A DNA stretch of 64,000 nt, taken from Branchiostoma belcheri (Eukaryota > Chordata > Leptocardii > Amphioxiformes > Branchiostomatidae). This document shows positions 10,310-21,875 of this stretch, piece by piece (position 1 is the stretch's first letter; the number at the start of each line of letters is the position of its first letter). The translations under genes and the position numbers were made by a program. The notes under the pieces are model-generated. The model saw only the letters and a program-made list of their open reading frames with translations. It made no database searches and had not been told where the DNA came from. The stretch lies in NCBI RefSeq assembly GCF_001625305.1, contig NW_017804020.1, forward strand, positions 7,590,855 to 7,654,854. The letters are read 5' to 3'.

Positions 10310-11974
10310 TGTAGGGAGTGGGAACACTAACTCTTAGTTGTTCAAAATGTATACTAGAAAGGTATAACATTTGCAAAGCAAATGCATAATGTTTACCTTC
10401 GCATATGGTCTGCTCTGTTAATTCTTCCTCAAATACATTCATACACTGTATATGACCTTTATTGTGGTGACTGTAGTCTGAATCCCTCCTGTTATAAAAT
10501 TACAACATGATGTAACCCAACACCAGTTACCATAGTGATAGACGTCTGGTTCAGGTCATTGACCTTTTGTGTTTGAGGAAACCATGGAGGTAGAAAAATG
10601 AGGAAACTGAGCAAAACAATATGTTTTCCTTCGGTAAAAATAAAAAGTACAAAGTACAGTAAAAATAATTTGTGTGTACCACTACTAAGTTGTACTTCTG
10701 GCAATGTACGTATGGTAGGCATTCATGTGAATTATATAGCTGTAGGCATGGAACACACAAGTGTATGAAATGATAAGTTTATGAAGGATAATCATCCAGG
10801 ATTTCATTCCATCATTGATTTAAGTGCTGTCCATGCAGATGCTTGTGGCAGTTTCACTGCATTACAGAACTGTATCAACTACGAAAAAAACTCCATTCTC
10901 CTTCAACAGCAAAATTAAGAAAATAGATAAACTTGCAGTTGCTAGTTGAAACTGTGCAGTATGAAACTGTGTTATGTGTTCTAGAGACCTATCCTATTGT
11001 GATTACAATATTAGCTTCATCAGGGCTTTAAAGGCATTCAGTGCAGTTTTTAGGGCTTGGAAACCCGATTTTTCAATGTCAATATTCTAGTTACTTATCT
11101 AGTACACACTTGAGTTGAAACCACACTATTCCAATGTACATTATATATTGAACCTCATGGAGCAAAAAATTCCCAAAATTCTAACGGAAAATGGTTACTG
11201 GAAGGGCCCTGGGCTGATTTTAGGGTACCACCCAGAAAATAAAGAACTAATCTTGGGGCTTGTTTTTGCAGGTTTAGAAGCCCAAAGTATGAAATGGTGA
11301 TTGAAATGTGCTATTGTGAAGCAGTATGTGTCAATATCATAAAAATTGTCTTATTCACAATATTTCCAGTTTTGCTGCCCTGAAATAGCATTGGATGTGT
11401 AAGAAACCAGGAGGAGACAGTAGAAACAGATAAAAACCCCTTGGTCCCGAGCTGGATTCCCCCCACGACCATACCCGGGCACCAGTCCACAGGCAGACAC
11501 TCTAACCTCTCCGCTAAAAAGGTCTAGACCCTTTTGCCGGATCTGTTGGTAGCGCCTATAAACCCCTCACTGTTATGTTACAGATGCCTTTAAATACTTT
11601 TTTCTGCATACCTGTACTGGTGCTGGTATCATTGAAAATTACAAGATGTACCTGCACCAGACAGGTGTATCGAGCCCTGCTATGCCATCCGTTTACGGTG
11701 CTTAATCTAGCTAATGTGAAGCAATTATGTACATCAAGAACTTACTGCCATGCTCACACTGGTGAATAGGTTGCTTATCTACATGATTAATTCATAAATC
11801 TATGGTTTGTGTACAGCGCGCACATTAAAAATATTACTGTCATCTATCATCATAAGGCCATGTGACACAATACACCAGTTCTTCATATCATCTCATATAA
11901 AGGTGAACATGCCTGTCAGTTCAAGCGTTAGCACATAGGATTTAAAAAGTTGGACTTTTGAATTTTAAGAGTAA
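10310..11974. other. NUDT14 intron 3, mostly unassigned
   Basis: Fragments only: a partial echo of the exon 4 acceptor region at ~10709-10757, a W end at ~11345-11402, a tRNA-like stretch at ~11432-11530 and a hAT-like end (GTATCGAGCCCTG) near 11667. Confidence 0.35.
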
Positions 11975-12338
11975 GGCCACACCAATTTAATTTGTTGGTC
12001 CTCGGATTTTTTCAGAAAAAATATGAAGCGACAGGGCGAAAAAATAAATAAATAAAAACAGGTCTAGGCAGGCTTAAATGCTATGAAATGAGCCATGAAG
12101 TCAACACAAAAGGCTGGGTTAAAATTTAAACATTGAATTTTGAACTTTTAATGATACCACTGCAATGATAGATGGGAAAACTGTAACAATTAGCAAGAAA
12201 AGGACTTTCCTCAACTGTTGGGGGCAAAACATGAGCATTTTTCAGTTGATTCAGGACCAGAATAAATTTTTTTTTTTTGCAAATCAGCAAAAAACGAAGA
12301 GGCGAATCCGACAACCAACAAATTAAATTGGTGTGGCC
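11975..12338 (-). mobile_element. Harb-A element, left of assembly gap
   Basis: Complete ends, TAA on the left and TTA on the right. Its right 250 bp reappear almost unchanged at 12693-12960. Confidence 0.85.
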
Positions 12339-12672
12339 TTACTATGGAAGAACAAGTAGTCGGCATGCATGCCTTGCATAACATACGTTGGAAGACTTCA
12401 AATCCCAATGCATGCAGTCACCCAGACGATTAGCAACGGAACTGGCACGCAATAGTATTTATTGAGACAATATAATTTACCTTCGTAAATATTCCTGTTT
12501 CAAGGGCGTTACCTACTCCTGTTACTACCAGTGTTGGAGCATGGCCTCTACCAGGCACCGCGGATCGCTGGAAAAATAGTAGAAATTGGCCGAAATAAAG
12601 GGATAGTATACCAGAGAAGATCCAAGGCCATAGAATCTCCAATTTGCGATCCGTGGGTAGCAAATTGGAGCT
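12339..12672. other. Stretch between the duplicated elements
   Basis: Single-copy within the window. A minus-strand piece has exon-like splice sites but no place in NUDT14, whose exons 3 and 4 already join in phase. Confidence 0.35.
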
Positions 12673-12692
12673 NNNNNNNNNNNNNNNNNNNN
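12673..12692. other. Assembly gap (20 Ns)
   Basis: Twenty undefined bases between two near-identical Harb-A copies. Confidence 0.99.
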
Positions 12693-12960
12693 AAATAGCT
12701 ATGAAATGAGCCAATGAAGTCAACACAAAAAGGACTGGGTTAAAATTTAAACAATTGAATTTTGAACTTTTAATGATACCACTGCAATGATAGATGGGAA
12801 AACTGTAACAATTAGCAAGAAAAGGACTTTCCTCAACTGTTGGGGGCAAAACATGAGCATTTTTCAGTTGATTCAGGACCAGAATAAATTTTTTTTTTTT
12901 GCAAATCAGAAAAAAACGAAGAGGCGAATCCAAGAACCAACAAATTAAATTGGTGTGGCC
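12693..12960 (-). mobile_element. Partial Harb-A, probable assembly duplicate
   Basis: It matches 12076-12338 nearly base for base, with single extra bases at several points, and has no left end. It ends GGCC then TAA. Confidence 0.8.
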
Positions 12961-13090
12961 TAATATAAAAATCTCAACTATTTTCTATCTTCTTCTTAGA
13001 AGGCTACTACAAGGTATATGGGAATATTTTTGCTGTAGTCAAATCTCCCATCTCCATTTTAATGAGTTACATTGTGATGTACATATAGAA

Positions 13091-13490
13091 TACAACACGG
13101 TGCATTCCGTATCACCCGAGGTACCAGCCCGACCGCGCGTCAGATCGCCCGACGGCCGAAGTGTGATCCGATCCGCCGGAGGGCTGGGACCGTGTTGTAT
13201 TTTATTTATGTCATAGCCACCCAAGAAAACATGCCTTTCAATGCGAAATGAGGGAAAATTTGGTGTCCCTAAACCCAAAAAATGCTACATCAATCCTAAC
13301 GTCCGAATTTGTATATTCGAATTTTCGAAAGCGGTGCAAACGGTTAGGGCGAAACGTGTTCGAATCGTTCTATGGAACATTTGGAAGCCCCGGGCCGTAC
13401 GCGTTAAGAACCCCCGGGCCGTACCGCTAGTTATCACACGAGCCGGAACACCCGTATTGAACGTAATCGCGGCCAGGTAGGACATAAATG
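13091..13490 (+). mobile_element. K-family element
   Basis: It opens with an inverted repeat, ATACAACACGGT and ACCGTGTTGTAT, enclosing ~100 GC-rich bases. The rest matches 7825-8530, with GCGAAACG(T/C)GTTCGAATCG and CCCCCGGGCCGTACCGCTA. A shorter tail relative lies at 45148-45215. Confidence 0.6.
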
Positions 13491-13631
13491 TATGTTACAT
13501 GTGTGTCCTGCAAGGCCTACTACTGTACATTTGTACATGTACTGTACTTCACAATCAGACATGTCGAATTTCGCAAAATGGCTCACAACTTCAGGATAGG
13601 TTGAGAAAGTCAGGCTACGTGATCCAAGCGT

Positions 13632-13805
13632 CACTGCATGCCCTTTTCCGTAGAGCGTAATCAGCCGTTTTAATTCTACATGGAGCGTAGGCAGACTGCT
13701 CTAATTCAACGTTGAGCATAATTGGCACATTTTGCGTAGAGTGTAATTCACCGTTTTGATTTTACGTAATGCGTTGTAGCTACCCGGAATTTGTCTTAAA
13801 ACGCA
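13632..13805 (-). mobile_element. G6 fragment
   Basis: It starts GCATGCCCTTTTCCGTAGAG and runs to AATTTGTCTTAAAACGC, then is cut by the Harb-C fragment. Confidence 0.65.
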
Positions 13806-14164
13806 AAGATCACGTCATCCGAGGCTCTGGCCTGGATAGTCCATGGTAAATTGCTATATAGTGACAGTACGGAGCCGGTGGTAACTCTGGAGGATGCCAC
13901 CCAGGCTACCAAAGCTCCACGACTCAAGACCTGACAGTATATGCGTACAGTGTCGATTCATAAATCCGCAAAAAGCCAAGCATGTGCCGGCTTGCCGTAA
14001 ACGTCGCTATGTACTGCCGCAAATTCACAATACCAGCTTTGCCTTTGTATTCTTGTGGTTTAGTAGCATTTTTATTTTTGGCCGGATTTTTATTTTATTC
14101 GCCCGCGCGCACTAGTTTGGGGGTCTTCAGAGGATGTCATCCATAAAATTAAGTCCGTGTGGCC
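13806..14164 (+). mobile_element. Harb-C, left end missing
   Basis: It matches 23620-23978 from GATCACGTC(A/T)(T/C)CCGAGG to ATAAAATTAAGTCCGTGTGG. TTA follows. Confidence 0.75.
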
Positions 14165-14698
14165 TTAACTAGAAATAAAGCACCTGAGCGGCTAATAAAA
14201 CGGCCCAATCTAACAATCACTGCAGCTGCCACGGATCAGAGAGTAGAGAGCGAGGCTGAGTGACTCCATTAGAGCTGGAACATGTCAGATAACAAGTCTG
14301 TGCGAAAATATAAGCCAGACTTCCCGCGGACCCACATTTCTCCTCATTTCTCACACCGATTCAAGTACACAATCCTGAGCACAGCCAAGGCCAAGTGTCC
14401 CGGGGGAGAGGTGTTCACAAACACCATGTCAGAACACGTCCTAACACGTGTAGGGCTGTGTCCTTTGCAAAACAGGGGTGGACAAGTCCATTTGCCCACA
14501 CAGTGTACAAAATACTTTTTTGAACCAGGTTGCCCAGTGGCCAACCTACGGCAAAAATTAGGTTGCCCATCACAATTTTAGGTTGCCCCACCTATAAGTT
14601 ACTACTTTCCTCAAATTAAGTAATGTTGCATACATAAGCCTTTGACAATATTTCTAACAGCCTTTAGTTAACTGATACTAGCAATATCCATTAACACT

Positions 14699-14699
<1 letters not shown>
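14165..14699. other. Unassigned stretch with orphan ORF and hAT-like text
   Basis: A plus-strand ATG at 14282 opens ~63 codons of protein-like sequence I cannot assign. From ~14475 there is repeat text with GGTTGCCCA repeated. Confidence 0.3.
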
Positions 14700-14733
<34 letters not shown>

Positions 14734-14738
14734 GACAG

Positions 14739-14769
<31 letters not shown>

Positions 14770-14800
14770 GACAGACAGACACACACACACAGACAGACAG

Positions 14801-14831
<31 letters not shown>

Positions 14832-14923
14832 GACAGACACACACACACACACAGACAGACACACACACACAGACAGACAGACACACACAGACAGACAGAC
14901 ACACACACACACACAGACAGACA

Positions 14924-14961
<38 letters not shown>

Positions 14962-14962
14962 G

Positions 14963-15000
<38 letters not shown>

Positions 15001-15004
15001 GACA

Positions 15005-15042
<38 letters not shown>

Positions 15043-15102
15043 GACAGACACACACACACACACAGACGCGCCAAAAACAATACCTCCATTTTTCAAGGAG
15101 GT
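14700..15102. repeat. Long CA/CAGA microsatellite with GGAGGTA-family end
   Basis: About 365 bp of (CA)n broken by CAGACAGACAGA blocks, then CGCCAAAAACAATACCTCC. That end matches 58270-58305, so the array probably grew from the microsatellite end of that repeat family. Confidence 0.9.
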
Positions 15103-15189
15103 AATAATAATGGAGAAGATTTTCAGGACAGAGAAAAAGCGGTCGCCATGGTCAAGTGGTCGGCTTGAAGAGATGGTCAACTGTACTTA

Positions 15190-15613
15190 AAGAGAAATGA
15201 CCAGATCATCAAATGACCAGAAAGCTGACTTTTTGTACAATCCTATCGTTATACAATGCAGCTTTGATAAAGACTACCTTGGAGTCAAAAAGTATGATGT
15301 AATGGTTTTTGTATGTGATGGCGTGTTGCCATGAATACTTTCAAATCAAAGACTGCATGATAGTCAGTACTGTATACAAAACAACAGAGCACGCCATAGA
15401 TGAAAGATGGGTGGCTGCCAGGTGGCCCCAGGCTTAGACCAACCAAATATGAAGTACTGTTAAAAAAATTTTCTGTTTTTTTTTACTTTGTGAAAGAGGG
15501 AGAAAGGAGTTTTTTTCTGTTTTCGGTTAAGTCATGTCAAACAAAACTGAGAGTGAGATGACGGGAAAGACTTCTGGCTAGCTAGAATACCGCTACTAAC
15601 ATTTTAAGTTTTA
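15190..15613. other. Unassigned stretch
   Basis: T-family text ends near 15185; nothing else recognised. Confidence 0.3.
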
Positions 15614-15967
15614 GGCCACACCAATGTACTTAGTTGGTTCTCGGATTCGCCCGCTTTATTTTTTTCTGATTTGCAAAAAAAAGGTTCTGAATCAACTCCA
15701 AAAAGGTCATATTTTGGCCAAAACAGTTGAAGAAAGCTGACCTTGTCTTCCTTGTTGCAGCTTTTCCACATATCAATGCATTGGTTTAACAAAAAGTTCA
15801 AAATTCAAATTACGAACCAGCCTGGTATGTTGGCATCATGGCTCCTATCTTACTGTAGCTTTGGGGATATCAGAGGATGCCTAGGCCTTTTTTTTGTATA
15901 TTAAATTTTTTCGCCCTGTAGCTTTATATTTTTCCTGAAAAATCCAAGAAACAACAAATTAAATTGT
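15614..15967 (+). mobile_element. Harb-A, right end lost
   Basis: It starts GGCCACACCAATGTACTTAG after TTA and fades at AACAACAAATTAAATTG, about 115 bp from NUDT14 exon 3. Confidence 0.75.
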
Positions 15968-16082
15968 ATGTTGGATCAACTTCAGATCAGTAGAAGCCCC
16001 ATCCTCAGCTGCCCTGTTCACTGAACCATGCACTTCAGAACACAGAAACCCCAGGACCTACAGTAGGGATCAAACTACCCAC

Positions 16083-16147
16083 CTGGACGGAACTGTTTGA
16101 CAAGGTAGAACACCTGCCGTCTGCAGTTGTAGATGAGAATAACCACG
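16083..16147 (-). CDS. NUDT14: NUDT14-like, exon 3 (65 bp)
   Basis: After one base that completes the split Ser codon, this exon encodes VVILIYNCRRQVF then YLVKQFRP, and ends with one base of the next codon. The segment V-x-(L/I)-(L/I)-x-N...(L/Y)-LVKQFRP is the beta-strand region just upstream of the Nudix box in NUDT14. The acceptor is ttccag|CG and the donor is CCAG|GTGGGT. Joining to exon 4 gives QFRP-A-IY, matching human QFRPAVY. A Harb-A element starts 68 bp upstream of the acceptor. Confidence 0.85.
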
Positions 16148-16214
16148 CTGGAACGTACAAAGGTCTCATGTTAGAACGTTTTGTTAATTAGTACAAACAT
16201 ATGTATTACTATTA

Positions 16215-16570
16215 GGCCACACCAATTTAATTTCTTGGTTAACGGATTCGCCCGCTTCATTTTTTTTCTGATTTGCAAATAAAAATAAAAATTCAGAATC
16301 AACTGCAAAATACTCATATTTTGCCCTGAACAGTTGAAAACAGTCCTTTCGATCCTAGTTGTTACAGTTATTCCATCTTTCAATGCAATGGTATCATTAA
16401 AAGTTCAAAATTCATTGTTTAAATTTTGAACCAGCCTGTTGTGTTGACTTCATGGCTCCTATCGTACCATTTTGGGCCATAATAGGATGCCTAGGCCTGT
16501 TTTTATTTTTATTTTTTTCGCCCGCCTGCTCCTTTATTTTTCTAGAAAAAAAAATTAAATTGGTGTGGCC
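16215..16570 (+). mobile_element. Harb-A element
   Basis: Complete inverted ends; flanks are TTA on the left and TAA on the right. It lies 68 bp upstream of the NUDT14 exon 3 acceptor. Confidence 0.88.
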
Positions 16571-16784
16571 TAAGTGATACCTGACCTGCCTGTATCGGCA
16601 CACCAGGGTTGGTGTTACGTGCTCAGTGTGTCTGTGTAAACACACATCAAAGAACAGGAGAAAGTGTTGTGAAGCGTGTGCTAATCAGCAGTTAACTTTG
16701 TTGTGTCTAAAGCAGGACTTGGAGTCATGTAAGGCGATGTTCAGGTTATGTTGACAGAGCCCATGTTGTACCATTCCTACATCA

Positions 16785-17125
16785 GGCCCAGGAAAAAAAT
16801 GTTGTGTTCCCTGTTTCCCAACCGACCCTAGAAAAAACTGCCGACCCTGGACTTTTTTGTGTGGACCCCTGCAAGGGACGTAAATTTAATTTTCGAGCGG
16901 ATCAATGTTTTCTAGCTCCATGATCTGACGCCTGAGTGATGAAATGTTGTACAATCAATTTTACAACATTGACATTAAAAGAAGTGTCCTCATGGTAGTT
17001 CTATACGTCTTTGTTAAACTGTATTGTATAAGTTGGACCACTAGAAATTGCCAAAGCAAAAAAAAAAAGATAATCCCTACCTACCGACCCTAATTTTTCC
17101 AGAACTGAAACAGGATTTCCCTGTA
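16785..17125 (+). mobile_element. Harb-H copy, right end diverged
   Basis: It starts GGCCCAGGAAAAAAATGTTG and carries ATCCCTACCTACCGACCCTA near its right side, matching 41459-41810 in inverted order. Confidence 0.65.
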
Positions 17126-17208
17126 ATCCCTGTAATATGTGTAGATATGTAAATATTGTACATTTGGGAATGCATCTATAGCAGCGACACCTGTGCTGCA
17201 ATGCAATG

Positions 17209-17340
17209 TGAACCAGTCAGAATTGTTCTGAGGAAGGTGACAGACGGTCACCGAAATGTTGGATGAATAAAAGACTTGGTTGTGTAACAAGAGTCTCTTT
17301 ACTCGATGTCTCTTACCAACCTGATGAAACTATTCACGGA
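17209..17340. repeat. F-family half copy
   Basis: GAACCAGTCAGAATTGTTCT, GAAATGTTGG and CCAACCTGATGAAACTATTC correspond to one arm of the foldback at 8711-9050. Confidence 0.6.
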
Positions 17341-17854
17341 TAAAACAGGAAATACAGCATTTTTCCCCCTAGGTCCCTTAGCATTATCCTGGGTTCGAGC
17401 TATATGTTCAAAGGTGCATTATACGTTTTTGCACCAAAAATAAAACTTTTATTTAAGAAAAATATTCATGTGACTGTAATCTACTTCCACCTTTAAACAT
17501 ATTTGTGCAATTATTTCACATTTCTGACATTTATGATCGGCACTAAACCAGCCCACATCAGGTGCACTCAGTTTGTGGTGCCACCACAAACTACCAGAAT
17601 GTAAACAAACAAGGCTGATATATGTACATGTACATCCAAGAGAACTGTGTTTCAAGATTTTAGACTTTAGATTTTAAACACAGGCACACACACATGTAAG
17701 GCATCATATTTAGGCACCTGCACTTCCTGAATGGTACTTATTTACAATGCTGTATATAGGGTTAATTCAACTTACTTTGTAAAGAAATGACAAGAAAATT
17801 TACTTTTTGTATTATACTTATGTTGCATACAAGTTGTAATGCAGCTTCATCTCT
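17341..17854. other. Unassigned stretch
   Basis: A possible W fragment near 17765-17820; no gene recognised. Confidence 0.3.
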
Positions 17855-17856
17855 AG

Positions 17857-17916
17857 GGGCCTGCATGCCCTTTTCCGTTAAGTGTTCCGCCAGGACCCCC
17901 CCATGCAGACCCTCCT
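17857..17916 (-). mobile_element. Minimal G6 element (~60 bp)
   Basis: One terminus, GGGGCCTGCATGCCCTTTTC, and the other, CCCCCATGCAGACCCTC, are separated by only ~25 bp. It looks like an internal deletion derivative that kept both ends. Confidence 0.65.
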
Positions 17917-17959
17917 GATTTGTGCCACAGACTTCTGTTATCAGTCTCAGGTACAAATA

Positions 17960-18530
17960 GAATCAGGCAAAAAATCATACAGTTACAATCATCACAACCA
18001 AACTTTTAGTAATAGATCTCCTCCGCCGTCACATGCAGTCGTGTGAGACAAAAAGAGTTTTACCCATAACATAACGTTACTAAATTTCATCCGCAGGAGC
18101 GTGTGTGTTCCACATTCCACGATTGGTCAACAGGAAATTACAGACACAGGCCTGGCTTGCCTCCATTGGCCGATACAAACAAACTCTCTTGGTACCGTAA
18201 ATTTGTTCTATTTTCGCAAGGACTTAATTTGAAGAATGGATAAGGCACTTTTCACAAAGTTTTTGGTTCGCCAAGTTAAAACCAATTTGCGGTACTGTAG
18301 TAATTTCATTGGAAACGTGTTAAATTTGCGATTAAATGGTAAACGCAAAAAACATGAAATTAAAACCGCCACAAACATTTCAAGACATACAGTAACAGGG
18401 CCTCCTTCCTCCAGAAGGTACAGGCCTCTACATTCTGCACAGTATCAACAGGAAGCAAAGGATCGGCCAATAATATAACAGTTCTCTTGGAGCCACTAAC
18501 GCAGCAAGCCCGGGTCCTGTTAATGCAATT
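17960..18530. other. Unassigned stretch
   Basis: No repeat family or exon recognised. Confidence 0.3.
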
Positions 18531-18533
18531 TCA

Positions 18534-18902
18534 TGCCACACCAATTTAATTTCTTCGTTAACGGATTCGCCCGCTTCATTTTTTTCTGATTTGCAAATAA
18601 AAATAAAAATTCAGAATCAACTGCAAGATGCTCATATTTTGCCCAGAACAGTTGAAAACAGTCATTTTCTTGCTACTTGTTACAGTCATCCCATATTTCA
18701 ATGCAGTGGTATCATTAAAAGTTCAAAATTCATTGTTTAAATTTTGAACCAGCCTGGTGTGTTGACTTCATGGCTCCTATCGTAACCATTTGGACCATAA
18801 TAGGATGCCTAGGCCTGTTTTCATTTTTTTATTTTTTTCGCCCACCTGCTCCATTATTTTTCTAGGAAAATCTGTTAACCAAGAAATTAAATTGGTGTGG
18901 CC
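18534..18902 (+). mobile_element. Harb-A element
   Basis: The left end is slightly worn (TGCCACACCAATTTAATT), the right end complete. Flanks no longer match. Confidence 0.85.
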
Positions 18903-19015
18903 TCAGAGCGACAAAACAAAAACATTCTGGATGAGCAAATCTGTCCGGTATTGACATTTACTGCCATTTTTTTTAGCACATTTTCCTCATCATTTCACAC
19001 TAGAAGAGTGAACAG

Positions 19016-19067
19016 TATTTTATGGGATTTTACGAAACCACCTCGTAAAACCCCATAAAATACTGAT
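19016..19067. repeat. Small hairpin
   Basis: AGTATTTTATGGG and CCCCATAAAATACT with inner ATTTTACGA / TCGTAAAA form ~21-bp arms around a 7-bp loop. Confidence 0.7.
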
Positions 19068-19301
19068 TTTTCTCTTGAAACTGTCGTTAACCCATTTTTC
19101 CACCCCAAAACCCTGTATCTAAGTTTATGTGTTCCTAGTCTAAAGTAGGCCTAAGAAATCAGAGTTGGCTTGCCTTAGAAGACTTTTAAAGTCCTTTGTA
19201 ACTTCTTTGTTCTTGAAATTCTCCCTTTCTTTACATGTAACGCTACATCGTGTGCTGCAAAAACGTGTATATTGTACATGTTCATTTACATATGTTACTT
19301 A

Positions 19302-19684
19302 GGCCACACAATTTAATTTGTTGCTTTTTGGACCACCCTGTCCATTTTTTGTCTGATGTGCAAAAAAACAAATTTTTTTCAGTCTAAATTAACTGCAAAA
19401 TGCTCACTGAAAAACATATTTTGGCCCCAACGGTTAAAGAAAGTCCTTTTCTCCCTGGTTCTTTAATTTTTGCAATGTAACAATGCAATTTTGTTTCATT
19501 ACAAGTTGAAAATCTATTGTTTTAATTCTAAACCAGCCTGGTATGTTCACTTCATGGCTCATATTGTAACATTTCCGGCTAACATGGGTTCCCTTGGCCT
19601 GTTTTTTTTTTTCGCACTGTCGCTTCATATTTTTTCTGAAAAAAAATCTGAGAAGCAACAAATTACTAGTAGATTGGTGTAGTC
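19302..19684 (+). mobile_element. Harb-A, diverged subtype
   Basis: TTA flanks on both sides; ends GGCCACACAATTTAATTTG and ATTGGTGTAGTC. It shares the subtype text TATTTTGG(C/G)CCCAACGGTT with 27539-27924. Confidence 0.8.
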
Positions 19685-19937
19685 TTAGGAGACTTCACTA
19701 AAACATAAAGCACTACAGTACTTTGAACTTTCCGGGTTCACAAGCGCATGTATGCGGCCTGTAACATGTGGCCTTAATGGTTTTTGACTGGGAAGCCTCT
19801 GGTGCAATGATGTGATTGATGAAAACTCTCTCAGGTTGCCTCCAGAGAATGCACCTGCCTGGTCTGAACATCCATTAGTCAGTCTTGACTTTGAGATTCC
19901 CCATATCCTTCTCTAAACTGTTGTTGCTACACTGTAG

Positions 19938-20535
19938 GATGAGGGTCTGCATGGGGGGATTCGGGCAATGCCTACACTACAAAAAATGCTTTTTTCTTGT
20001 TTTTCTTGTTTTCCTTGCAGTACGAAATGTTTAATAATCTTGTAGGAAGAAAATTATTCTTTGAACAAGAAATAAAAGAATCCCCGTAGCAAGAAAATTC
20101 AAGAAACACGTGTTTCTTGAGTACAGCAAGAAAACGATTCTGTCCACAAGAAAATATTTCTTGAACTAAGAGCTACATGTAACTGTTCTTGAAGCAAGAA
20201 AACCATTCTGTACAAAAGAAAAGAAAAAAAAATACTGTAAACTTTCTTGAAATTCTAAAAATTCTTAGGATTCTTGTTGGTGAGCATGATAGTAGAAATA
20301 TTTTCTTTTCTTAAGAAAAAAAAAAGAATAAAATTCTTTCTGTGAGAATCAACATACAACATCTTTGAAGAATGTTTCTTGAATTTTCTTGAAAATCCCC
20401 CTGGCAAGAAAATATTTCTCAACATAAGAAAAATAAGAAAAATGAGAAAAAAAAAACATTTTTGGTAGTGTAGTGGTAGATTTAGGAGAGAGGCGATAAT
20501 TCAGGCAGACCGGCAATGCTTAACGGTGAATCAAG
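19938..20535. mobile_element. Old G6 element split by a CACTA-like insert
   Basis: Left part GAGGGTCTGCATGGGGGGAT and right part GGCAATGCTTAACGGTGAAT flank the insert at 19975-20470. Confidence 0.55.
19975..20470 (-). mobile_element. CACTA-like MITE
   Basis: Ends CACTACAAAAAATG and CATTTTTGGTAGTG enclose 496 bp rich in CAAGAAA/TTTCTTG words. TA flanks both sides. It is inverted relative to 46244-46613. Confidence 0.7.
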
Positions 20536-20612
20536 TTTTGGAAGCAACTTCTTTGGAATGATCTTTTCTATTCATAGGGTGCCTGGCAATACTAGTATGC
20601 AGACCTTGAATC

Positions 20613-20790
20613 AGCATGTCGGCAGAACGCACATGTACATGTACTGCACCTTGCCAAAACCCGTAATGTATTGTGTGTAGCATTTCGGCAGAACGTCTCA
20701 TATAAGTTTGTACTGGCATATATAAGGTTAACACATGTCTGTAGTTTCCAAATGTTATGTCGGAAAAAATATCGTCTATTGTTGATTTAC
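20613..20790 (+). mobile_element. Q-family copy, truncated
   Basis: AGCATGTCGGCAGAACG, then AAACCCGTAATGTATT and GTAGTTTCCAAATGTTAT follow 52893-53045. Confidence 0.6.
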
Positions 20791-21030
20791 ATTTTAACTT
20801 ATAACATTAATAGATTGACTAGAAAACTGACTTTGAAAAAATCACCTAAAATTCCTTTAAAATGGCTCTCTATGTTTCATGGAAAAAGTCACGCAGGCCC
20901 TCAACATATATACTTCAACATAAAGTTGATCTGTGCCCAGTTCATCCACAAACTAAGCATCATTGTGTGCCAATTTGAAGGCTATCCCAATATTTGCATG
21001 ACAGGGAAAAGCCCACACTATCACAGGTAA
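20791..21030. other. Unassigned stretch
   Basis: No feature recognised. Confidence 0.3.
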
Positions 21031-21315
21031 GGCCACAGCAAATAATTTTTATGGATGACATCAGCGCGCATTAATTTTCACCTGATTTTTTGGGGAAAAA
21101 AAAAGAAATTTTGTTGCCTTTTGACAATGGTCAACATGCCTAAAATGGGCAAAGATGTCTGTTGCCATGCCAGAAGGTGGATGGCAGATAACTATGAAGA
21201 GAGGAGACAAGAAAAGGCTCTGATTTAATGTTTTGTTTCTTACTTTGATGCAGTGATATGTGATGCTGGCTGAGTCTGCGGAGGATGTCATCCATAAAAT
21301 TTACTTGCTGTGGCC
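21031..21315 (-). mobile_element. Harb-B element
   Basis: GGCCACAGCAAATAATTTTT and the inverted ATTTACTTGCTGTGGCC, with TAA flanks. Its right edge abuts a Harb-A fragment. Confidence 0.85.
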
Positions 21316-21599
21316 TAACTGCAAAATGCTCAATGAAAGACATATTTTGGTCCCAACGGTTGAAAAAAGTCCTTTTCCTCGTAGTTCTTAAGTTTTTCAA
21401 TGTAATAATACAATTTTGTTTCATTAAAAGTTCAAAATCTATTGCTTTAATTATAAACCAGCCTGGTATGTTCACTTCATGGCTCATATTATAACATTTG
21501 CGGCTATCATAGGGTGCCTTGGCCTGTTTTTTTTTCGCCCTGTCGCTCCTGATTTTTTCTGAAAAAATCCGAGAAACAACAAATTAAATTGGTTTGGCC
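21316..21599 (+). mobile_element. Harb-A fragment, left end missing
   Basis: It starts inside the element at AACTGCAAAATGCTCAATG and ends AATTGGTTTGGCC then TAA. Confidence 0.75.
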
Positions 21600-21822
21600 T
21601 AATGACGTGAGGTGGGGATTTTCGGGCCTAATGAAGCCTGTCCTGGTTATTGCTGGGAACACCTGTGCAGACAATCCCATCCTCCAGGTGACACACCAGA
21701 GGGCAGCACACAGGCATGAGTCATGTGGGAAAGGTCTGCGGGGTGGCTGGTGAATACCTGTCTAGCCAGACTACCTTGTTATGTGGATAAGGTACATGTA
21801 CATTGTAGATGGAGGCCCTTTA

Positions 21823-21875
21823 CGTGTGGCGTAACGGTAGTGTTCTGCTCAGACCCAAGAGGTCTGAGCCGAATT
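21823..21875 (+). mobile_element. tRNA-SINE head fragment
   Basis: GTGTGGCGTAACGGTAGTGT and CAGACCCAAGAGGTC match the head of the SINE at 57626-57812; the B box is lost. Confidence 0.5.

Noticed and set aside
12430-12933. A 167-codon minus-strand frame
   Set aside because: It runs through the 20 Ns and two transposon copies. The exon-like piece at ~12500-12590 has splice sites but does not fit NUDT14, where exons 3 and 4 already join in phase.
14282-14581. Plus-strand frame starting MSDNKSVRKYKPDFPR
   Set aside because: It reads like protein for ~60 codons, but the family is unknown, the end runs into repeat text, and no splice support was found.
14668-15180. Long overlapping frames of Cys-Val-Ser repeats on the minus strand
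   Set aside because: They are translations of the CA/CAGA microsatellite and have no independent support.
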